Shown: piece by piece, positions 24,974 to 29,684 of the stretch
Layout of the letters: each line of letters starts with the position of its first letter
Position numbering within the stretch: the stretch's first letter is position 1
Assembly (NCBI GenBank): GCA_934678955.1
Contig: CAKUSI010000010.1
Location: forward strand, 1-29,684
Direction of reading: 5' to 3'
Origin: an uncultured Austwickia sp.
GTDB lineage: Bacteria; Actinomycetota; Actinomycetes; Actinomycetales; Dermatophilaceae
Length of the DNA: 29,684 nt
Notes under the pieces: generated by a model
Told to the model about the DNA's origin: nothing
The model's database searches: none
Seen by the model: only the letters and a program-made list of their open reading frames with translations
Program-made: the position numbers and the translations under genes

Positions 24974-25273
24974 ATGAGTGCTGACACGGAGCGGACCGAA
25001 CTGCCCCTGACCGAGGCGCCGGCGTGTGGTTGCGGAGAAGCGCACGCGGAGGTGCCCGAGCTGGACGCCAGGGTGATTCCGCACGCGATCCGGCACGGGT
25101 CGGTCTTCGGCGCGTTGAGCCAGGTCAAGCCGGGGGCCGCCATGGTCCTGGTGGCCCCCCACGACCCGCTGCCGCTGCTCGCCCAGATCGTCGAGCGCGA
25201 GGGCGACGCGGTCCAGATCAGCTACCTGCAGCGCGGCCCCGACGCCTGGCGGTTACTGCTGAGCCGGCGCTGA
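24974..25273 (+). CDS. DUF2249 domain-containing small protein
   Basis: A 99-residue protein. After an acidic 20-residue start with a CGC motif (Cys18, Cys20), the DUF2249 core runs from about residue 28 to the end: ELDARVIPHAIRHGSVFGAL, VLVAPHDPLPLLAQI and ISYLQRGPDAWRLLLSR. The fold resembles the small TusA/SirA-type sulfur-carrier fold, and members occur near hemerythrin-like or nitrogen-oxide genes; a molecular role is not established. The ATG at 24974 has GGAGG (24964-24968) at 5 bases; the ATG at 24962 would lack a ribosome site. The gene is isolated by a terminator upstream and a strong hairpin downstream, so it is probably monocistronic. Confidence 0.82.
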   Translation: MSADTERTELPLTEAPACGCGEAHAEVPELDARVIPHAIRHGSVFGALSQVKPGAAMVLVAPHDPLPLLAQIVEREGDAVQISYLQRGPDAWRLLLSRR

Positions 25274-25330
25274 GCAGTCGGCGCTGCTGTCGAGTCGATG
25301 CTGCCGATTCGCGGCGCCGAGCCGACGCTG
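25262..25330 (+). repeat. Four degenerate AGYCGRYGCTG repeats at the end of the DUF2249 gene
   Basis: Copies at 25262-25272, 25276-25286, 25293-25303 and 25320-25330 share AGYCGRYGCTG. The first is the last codons of the DUF2249 gene and the others follow the stop. Spacing is irregular. They may come from slippage or small duplications. Confidence 0.4.
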
Positions 25331-25349
25331 CTGAGCGAGGGAGCCGTTC

Positions 25350-25380
25350 GCGCGCCCCGGGGATCTCTCCCGGGGCGCGC
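25350..25380 (+). terminator. Strong GC hairpin after the DUF2249 gene
   Basis: GCGCGCCCCGGG (25350-25361), loop GATCTCT and CCCGGGGCGCGC (25369-25380) make a perfect 12-base-pair stem. There is no T-tract, but such hairpins commonly mark transcript ends in high-GC actinobacteria. It separates the DUF2249 gene from the GtrA-like gene, and could work for transcripts from either strand. Confidence 0.6.
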
Positions 25381-25430
25381 GGCGGTGCTCGGGTCCTGCC
25401 CTCTCCCGAGGCGTCCACCGGCGGCGCTCC

Positions 25431-25436
25431 TAGACT
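25431..25436 (+). promoter_or_regulatory. Candidate -10 element for a leaderless GtrA-like transcript
   Basis: TAGACT ends 7 bases before the GTG at 25444, matching TANNNT at leaderless spacing, with no ribosome site in between. Confidence 0.5.
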
Positions 25437-25443
25437 GATCCCC

Positions 25444-26016
25444 GTGTCCGCCGGGTGGGCCGGCCACGTCGGCCGGGCAGCGCGTTTCGTCGTCGTCGGC
25501 GTCGCCAACACGGCCGTCTACTACGCCTGCTACCGGCTGCTGCTCCTCGCCGCCCCATACCTCGCCGCGCATCTGCTGGCGTGGGCGGTGGCTGTCGTGT
25601 TCTCGTTCTTCGCCAACTGCCACTTCACGTACAGGGTCCGGCCGACCTGGCGTCGGTTCGTCCTGTTCCCACTCACGACGGCGGTGAACTTCGCCATCAC
25701 CACGGTCGGCGCGGTCGCGTTCGTCGAGTGGTGGGGTGTCGCGGATCGGTATGCCACCCTGCTCGCCGGAGTGATCGCGATCCCGGTGACGTTCCTCGTC
25801 ACGACCCGCGTGCTGACCGGCGCCCCATCCGCCGACCGGATCCTGTCGTCTCACGAACCGCTCGCATCGCGTCCGGGCCCGACCACGAACCCGCCACCCG
25901 GACCGGATGGCGGGCGGGCGGCGGGGCCTCCGGGCGTGGCCGGTAGCCTGTGGGGCCGTGAAGACCTTCGAGGAGCTGTTCGACGAGCTGAGCGAGAAGG
26001 CCCGGACGCGCCCTGA
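25444..26016 (+). CDS. GtrA-family membrane protein
   Basis: A 190-residue protein with four predicted membrane helices, typical of GtrA/DPMS-like proteins: [20 protein letters not shown] (residues 15-34), [20 protein letters not shown] (44-63), [22 protein letters not shown] (72-93) and [21 protein letters not shown] (104-124). The FFANCHFTY element matches the family FxxNxxxTF motif. GtrA proteins are thought to move polyprenyl-linked sugars across the membrane for cell-wall or surface glycans. After residue 126 comes a Pro/Gly/Arg-rich tail of 65 residues that reads 59 bases into hisE in another frame. The GTG start follows a -10 element directly. Confidence 0.82.
   Translation: MSAGWAGHVGRAARFVVVGVANTAVYYACYRLLLLAAPYLAAHLLAWAVAVVFSFFANCHFTYRVRPTWRRFVLFPLTTAVNFAITTVGAVAFVEWWGVADRYATLLAGVIAIPVTFLVTTRVLTGAPSADRILSSHEPLASRPGPTTNPPPGPDGGRAAGPPGVAGSLWGREDLRGAVRRAEREGPDAP
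25944..25949 (+). promoter_or_regulatory. Candidate -10 element for hisE
   Basis: TAGCCT ends 8 bases before the hisE GTG at 25958, again at leaderless spacing. It lies inside the GtrA tail and would give hisE-hisG their own transcript. Confidence 0.4.
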
Positions 26017-26221
26017 AGGATCCGGGACCGTCGCCCAGCTCGACGCGGGCGTCCACGCGATCGGCAAGAAGATCGTCGAGGAGGCCGCGGAGGTCTGGCT
26101 GGCCGCCGAGTACGAATCGGACGAGGACACGGCCCTGGAGATCAGCCAGCTGCTCTACCACGCGCAGGTCATGATGATCGCGCGGGGACTGAGCCTGGCG
26201 GACGTCTACCGACATCTGTGA
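25958..26221 (+). CDS. hisE: Phosphoribosyl-ATP pyrophosphatase
   Basis: An 87-residue stand-alone HisE, catalysing the second step of histidine biosynthesis. The all-alpha MazG-like fold is recognisable from [35 protein letters not shown] and [19 protein letters not shown], with the metal-binding Glu residues of the EEAAE segment. The start is a GTG that fits the family N-terminus. It lies directly before hisG, 44 bases apart, an arrangement common in actinobacteria. It overlaps the GtrA-like gene by 59 bases. Confidence 0.93.
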   Translation: MKTFEELFDELSEKARTRPEGSGTVAQLDAGVHAIGKKIVEEAAEVWLAAEYESDEDTALEISQLLYHAQVMMIARGLSLADVYRHL

Positions 26222-26265
26222 GCACGCGCCGCTCCCCGACCCCATCTCACCCCGAAAGAACTTTC

Positions 26266-27111
26266 ATGCTGCGTATCGCCGTGCCCAACAAGGGATCGCT
26301 CGCCGAGGCCGCCATCACGATGCTGCAGGAGTGCGGCTACCGCACCCGCCGGGACAGCAAGGAGCTGGTGGTCGCCGATCACGAGAACGACGTCGAGTTC
26401 TTCTACCTGCGCCCGCGGGACATCGCGGTCTACGTGGGGGCCGGCACCCTCGACGCCGGCATCACCGGACGGGACCTGCTGCTCGACTCCGGCGCGGAGG
26501 CGCGGGAGGTGTTGCCCCTGGGCTTCGCAGCCTCGACGTTCCGGTTCGCGGGCAAACCTGGCGTGGCCGACGGCGTCGCCGACCTGCAGGGACGGCGGAT
26601 CGCGACCAGCTACGAGGGGCTGGTGGAGGCCCACCTCGCGCAGCACGGGGTCGCCGCGACGGTCGTGCGCCTTGACGGCGCGGTGGAGACGTCGATCACC
26701 CTCGGGGTGGCCGACGTGATCGCCGACGTCGTCGAGACCGGCACGACGCTGCGCAACCAGGGCCTGGAGGTGTTCGGCGATCCGATCCTGCGGTCGGAGG
26801 CAGTCCTGATCACCCGGGAGCAGAACGGCAACGGCACCAAGCTGGAGGTCCTCGCCCGCCGGCTCCAGGGGGTGCTGACCGCTCGCGAGTACGTGATGGT
26901 CGACTACGACATCCGTGTGGAACTCCTGGAGGACGCCTGCGCGATCACTCCCGGCCTGGAGTCGCCGACCGTCAGCCCGCTGCACGACAAGGAGTATGTG
27001 GCGGTGCGCTCGATGGTGCCGCGGCGCGGCATGAACCGAGTCATGGACTCCCTCTACGCCCTGGGCGCGCGGGGAATCCTGGTGACGGACATCGCCGCCT
27101 GCCGCCTCTGA
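26266..27111 (+). CDS. hisG: ATP phosphoribosyltransferase (long form)
   Basis: A 281-residue HisG, the first and feedback-controlled enzyme of histidine synthesis, joining ATP and PRPP. It starts MLRIAVPNKGSLAEAA, has ITGRDLLLDSG, the PRPP-binding segment VADVIADVVETGTTLRNQGLE (about residues 147-167), and the C-terminal histidine-sensing regulatory domain (about 205-281) with VMVDYDIR, SPTVSPLHDKEYVAVRSMVPR and LGARGILVTDI. The length and the regulatory domain mark the long, HisZ-independent type. The ATG at 26266 is preferred over a GTG at 26218 because the family begins there and GAAAGAA lies upstream. Confidence 0.95.
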   Translation: MLRIAVPNKGSLAEAAITMLQECGYRTRRDSKELVVADHENDVEFFYLRPRDIAVYVGAGTLDAGITGRDLLLDSGAEAREVLPLGFAASTFRFAGKPGVADGVADLQGRRIATSYEGLVEAHLAQHGVAATVVRLDGAVETSITLGVADVIADVVETGTTLRNQGLEVFGDPILRSEAVLITREQNGNGTKLEVLARRLQGVLTAREYVMVDYDIRVELLEDACAITPGLESPTVSPLHDKEYVAVRSMVPRRGMNRVMDSLYALGARGILVTDIAACRL

Positions 27112-27131
27112 CCCGCCGCCGGGAGGCGTGC

Positions 27132-27137
27132 CAGAGT
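27132..27137 (+). promoter_or_regulatory. Candidate -10 element for the PH-domain gene
   Basis: CAGAGT ends 7 bases before the GTG at 27145, at leaderless spacing. It differs from TANNNT at the first base, so the evidence is moderate to weak. Confidence 0.35.
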
Positions 27138-27144
27138 GGGGCAC

Positions 27145-27837
27145 GTGAGCGCCTCGAGCACCCCCCGGACCGATCCCTACGCCCCGATGCGGCCGCGGCG
27201 CGGCGCGATGGTGGCCGCGGTGCTCGGGGCGGTCGTCCTGGGGTCCTTCCTGTTCGCCGCGATCACCATCCCCGGAGCCGACAGCCAGAAGGGCGACTGG
27301 GGGATCGCCGACCGGATCTTCATCGCGGGCCTCGGCATCGTCATCGCCTGGTTCATCTGGCGTTTCGCGACGATCCGGGCGCTGCCCAGCAGGACCGGCA
27401 TCGTCGTGCGCAACCTGTTCGTCACGCGCCGCCTGGAGTGGAGCGAGGTGTTGCGGGTTCAGTTCGGCGGCGGCGCCCCGTGGGCGCGGCTGGATCTGAC
27501 GGATACGGACACGCTGGCGGTGATGGCGATCCAGAAGGCTGACGGCGCGTACGGCCAAGCGCTCGCCTCCAGGCTGGCCGCCCTGGTCCAGGTGCACGCC
27601 CAAGGTGCCGAACCGCGCGCACGATTCGAGTCGGGACGGTCCGGGTCAGCCGGCGACGGTTCCCCGTCGCCCGGGACGGACTCGCCCCGGTCCGCATCCG
27701 GCCCCTCCGCGCAACCGTTGACAGACCACGATCTGCCTCACCCTGAAACGCGTGGCCCGGACTCGCCTGGCCCGGACTCGCCTGGCCCGGACTCGCCTGG
27801 CCCGGACTCGCGTGACCCGGAGGAGCCATACCGCTGA
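27145..27837 (+). CDS. PH-domain membrane protein with repetitive C-terminal tail
   Basis: A 230-residue protein of the small bacterial PH-domain type often found after hisG in actinobacteria. Two membrane helices occupy about residues 22-45 and 55-77 (IFIAGLGIVIAWFIWRF). The PH-like beta domain follows: SRTGIVVRNLFVTRRLEWSEVLRVQF, WARLDLTDTDTLAVMAIQ and a closing helix to about residue 150. Its role is unknown; I infer an envelope location. The last 80 residues are low-complexity and include a GPDSP repeat coded by a 15-base tandem array. The GTG at 27145 is chosen from the nearby -10 and because the alternative at 27136 adds nothing conserved. Confidence 0.8.
   Translation: MSASSTPRTDPYAPMRPRRGAMVAAVLGAVVLGSFLFAAITIPGADSQKGDWGIADRIFIAGLGIVIAWFIWRFATIRALPSRTGIVVRNLFVTRRLEWSEVLRVQFGGGAPWARLDLTDTDTLAVMAIQKADGAYGQALASRLAALVQVHAQGAEPRARFESGRSGSAGDGSPSPGTDSPRSASGPSAQPLTDHDLPHPETRGPDSPGPDSPGPDSPGPDSRDPEEPYR
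27754..27813 (+). repeat. Four-copy 15-base tandem repeat coding GPDSP
   Basis: The unit GGCCCGGACTCGCCT occurs at 27754-27768, 27769-27783 and 27784-27798 without change. A fourth copy at 27799-27813 differs only in its last codon (CGT for CCT). Each unit encodes Gly-Pro-Asp-Ser-Pro, so gains or losses keep the frame. Confidence 0.9.
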
Positions 27838-27972
27838 CCTGCGGTTCGTCCCCTGGCTCGGCCGGACCGGTCGGCTTTGCGCATGGTCCGCGCGCGGATC
27901 CGTGGCCGCCGACGAGGCATCCCTCACAGCGCCGACGCCGCCGGTCTGCGTAGCCGAAGTGAACAGGCGTCC

Positions 27973-27978
27973 TATAGT
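27973..27978 (+). promoter_or_regulatory. Candidate -10 element for the FG-GAP protein gene
   Basis: TATAGT, a strong TANNNT match, would start transcription near 27985 and leave a leader of about 74 bases before the ATG at 28059. No clear -35 is visible. It lies in the 221-base gap after the PH-domain gene, in which I see nothing else. Confidence 0.45.
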
Positions 27979-28058
27979 GCAAGGACGGCCCTCCGGTCGA
28001 TGGGCGTCCCTAGCACCCATCGTCGCCGCGGGGCAGCTCGGGGAATGGAGTTTCGAGA

Positions 28059-29549
28059 ATGCCGGCGTTCGGCCTACGACGACGTGCCCGAATAACCGCG
28101 GCCACCACCGCGCTCTGCCTGGGGGGCCTGGTCCCGCCCGTGCTTCCCAGCGCCGCAGGCGCGCCGCCGACGCCCTCCAACGTGGCGTCCGTGGCCGCGC
28201 AGGGGGAGGGGCACAGGGATCGTCCTCCCCGTCGCACACTCGACCCCGAACCCGAGGATGTGGGGGCGCGTGCCATCGGCTCCTCGGTGTCACCTCCCCC
28301 CGGAGCCGAGTGCCCCACCGGGACCGTCAAGCTGCGGACGGCATACGCCGACAGCTTCGAGGGGAGGTTCAACCGGCCCACCGTCAACTTCGGGTGGACG
28401 TTCAACCGTAGTGATTCCGCAGCGGCGGGAACGTACACCCTGCTCTCCGAGCGAACATGGACCGGACGTGATGACGAGTACTCCGAACTGGCGCTCGAGT
28501 CACCCGTGACACTCGGAACAGGGCGGACGTACCTCTCCTTCTCGGCGCGGGGCACGTATGCCGCCGGAAGCGCCGTCGTTTATGCGAACGCCGACTCGTG
28601 GGGCCTGTCCCGGGTCGCCAGCCCCACGGCGTTCTCCCGCTTCCGCTTAGACCTCACGGATACGGTGAGCGTTGCGGGTGACTCGAGCGTCACCTTGCGC
28701 TTCGCGAATGTGCCCGCGTTCGCCGAGAACCGTTCGCCTCAGACCTTCGAGATCGACGACGTTTCGATCTATCAGTGCTCGGCGACCGCCTCGAAGGCGA
28801 CAGGCGACTTCAACGGTGACGGACGAGCCGACGTGGTGGCGGTCGACAGCGTCGGGACGCTGTGGCTGTGGCGGGGCACCGGGCGTGGCACCCTCGAACC
28901 CGACCCGATCCGGGCCGGTACCGGATGGGGGTCGATGACCTGGATCGCCGCGGTGGGCGACCTGGACGGCGACGGGCGTGCGGACCTGATGGCGCGGGAC
29001 ACCGCGGGGTCCCTGTGGTCCTACAGCGGCGACGGCATCCGCAGCTTCAGCTCACGCAGCCTGATCGGCACGTGGTGGCACACCATGGCCTCGATCGTGC
29101 CGATGCCCGACATGACCGGCGACGGGGTGCCCGAACTCCTCGGGCTGACCACATCGGGGGACCTCTACCGCTACACGCTGCGACCAGGACCCCGGATCAC
29201 CGACAAGACGCTGATCGGGATCCAGTTCTACGAGTTCTCCCGGCTCACCTCGACCGGCGACTACAACGGCGACGGCACACCGGACGTCCTCGGGATCAAG
29301 AAGGCCGACGACACGATGTGGGCGTACTGGACCCGTCCCGGCGGGACGCTGCAGCCGCGCGGCACCTTCCTCGGCAACGGCTGGACGATGAAGCACGTCT
29401 CCAGCCCCGGCGACTTCGACGGCAACGGCTTCCGGGATGTCCTTGCGCTGAACCGCTACGACAACCTCGTTGTCTACTACGTCGCCGCGGGGCGCTGGGC
29501 GGGCACTGCGGTGGCCGGAACCGGCTGGCGGTACCGGCTGATCGGGTGA
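28059..29549 (+). CDS. Secreted FG-GAP/VCBS repeat protein with N-terminal beta-sandwich domain
   Basis: A 496-residue exported protein. The signal peptide (residues 1-34) has RRRAR, a hydrophobic stretch and a likely cut after SAAGA. A Pro-rich linker runs to about residue 85. A jelly-roll or carbohydrate-binding-like domain spans 86-240 (ADSFEGRFNRPTVNFGW; FEIDDVSIYQC). Five FG-GAP/VCBS blades with calcium-type loops follow: GDFNGDGRAD (249-258), GDLDGDGRAD (300-309), PDMTGDGVPE (350-359), GDYNGDGTPD (400-409) and GDFDGNGFRD (451-460). These should form a beta-propeller outside the cell, involved in adhesion, binding or glycan contact. No catalytic domain is seen. The ATG has GGAG at 28047-28050. 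It carries a few A/T-ending codons that are rare in its neighbours. Confidence 0.85.
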   Translation: MPAFGLRRRARITAATTALCLGGLVPPVLPSAAGAPPTPSNVASVAAQGEGHRDRPPRRTLDPEPEDVGARAIGSSVSPPPGAECPTGTVKLRTAYADSFEGRFNRPTVNFGWTFNRSDSAAAGTYTLLSERTWTGRDDEYSELALESPVTLGTGRTYLSFSARGTYAAGSAVVYANADSWGLSRVASPTAFSRFRLDLTDTVSVAGDSSVTLRFANVPAFAENRSPQTFEIDDVSIYQCSATASKATGDFNGDGRADVVAVDSVGTLWLWRGTGRGTLEPDPIRAGTGWGSMTWIAAVGDLDGDGRADLMARDTAGSLWSYSGDGIRSFSSRSLIGTWWHTMASIVPMPDMTGDGVPELLGLTTSGDLYRYTLRPGPRITDKTLIGIQFYEFSRLTSTGDYNGDGTPDVLGIKKADDTMWAYWTRPGGTLQPRGTFLGNGWTMKHVSSPGDFDGNGFRDVLALNRYDNLVVYYVAAGRWAGTAVAGTGWRYRLIG

Positions 29550-29554
29550 CCTAG

Positions 29555-29684
29555 ACGGGGAGTGGGTCCGGGCCATGGATTCCAATCCGCCGGGTTCCGG
29601 TGGGGGCTCGGTTGCCCGCTGACGGCGCGGTTGGTCGACGTGGGCTCGGGTTTGTCGGCGTTGGCGCTGCTGTTGGAGCGTCTA
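29555..29684. other. Right edge without a supported gene
   Basis: After the FG-GAP gene 130 bases remain. The plus frame entered near 29619 stays open to the edge and reads VDVGSGLSALALLLER, faintly like a methyltransferase nucleotide-binding loop, but there is no start codon with a ribosome site. I leave it unassigned. Confidence 0.3.

Noticed and set aside
27754..27813. Possible CRISPR array
   Set aside because: The 15-base units are directly joined with no spacers and lie inside a gene, so this is a coding tandem repeat.
29619..29684. Possible start of a methyltransferase gene at the right edge
   Set aside because: Only about 20 codons are visible with a weak resemblance, and there is no start codon with a ribosome site.

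Overview
The window looks like chromosomal DNA from a high-GC actinobacterium. Coding is dense, third codon positions are strongly G/C, GTG starts are common, and several genes have a TANNNT-like -10 about 7 nt before the start codon (leaderless style). PriA has the actinobacterial form without a working ATPase motif. A Pls/PosA-type synthetase, a TipA-like MerR regulator and a DUF222/HNH gene fit the same group, and a member of Micrococcales is my best guess. That assignment is inference, because no rRNA or other taxonomic marker is present.

Layout. (1) 1-7248, plus strand: end of metK, priA, an MFS exporter with an unusual tail, def, fmt and rsmB. (2) 7269-8867, minus strand: a DUF222/HNH endonuclease gene of the repeated 13E12 type. 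(3) 9004-11566, plus strand: rpe, then a translationally coupled pair made of a PfkB-type sugar kinase and a class III extradiol dioxygenase-like protein. (4) 11686-12562: a TipA-like regulator with its own MerR-type promoter. (5) 12617-18853, minus strand, read from high to low coordinates: a 1303-residue membrane-bound NRPS-like synthetase (A-T followed by membrane and left-handed beta-helix modules), an M1 metallopeptidase and a FabG-like SDR. (6) 19063-24749, plus strand: FMN riboswitch, ribD, ribE, ribBA, ribH, a PnuC/PnuX-type transporter and a second divergent ribH, closed by an intrinsic terminator. (7) 24925-26016: a DUF2249 gene behind an AT-rich palindrome, and a GtrA-family membrane protein. 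(8) 25958-27837: hisE, hisG and a PH-domain membrane protein with a tandem-repeat tail. (9) 28059-29549: a secreted FG-GAP repeat protein.

How the parts fit. The order metK-priA-def-fmt-rsmB-rpe-rib-hisE-hisG-PH protein is, from memory, close to a conserved actinobacterial housekeeping backbone. The remaining blocks look like lineage-specific insertions into it. The riboflavin block holds every enzyme needed from GTP and ribulose-5-phosphate to riboflavin, except for the unassigned phosphatase. It also holds a probable flavin or vitamin transporter and an extra lumazine synthase. rpe just upstream interconverts ribulose-5-phosphate, a riboflavin precursor.

The points most worth a second look are: the leaderless tipA-like promoter; the riboflavin operon with two ribH genes around a PnuC-type transporter; a terminator whose T-tract doubles as half of a palindrome before the DUF2249 gene; the Pls-like synthetase next to an M1 peptidase; and the MFS/def junction. 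I found no CRISPR array, rRNA, tRNA, complete insertion sequence or prophage.
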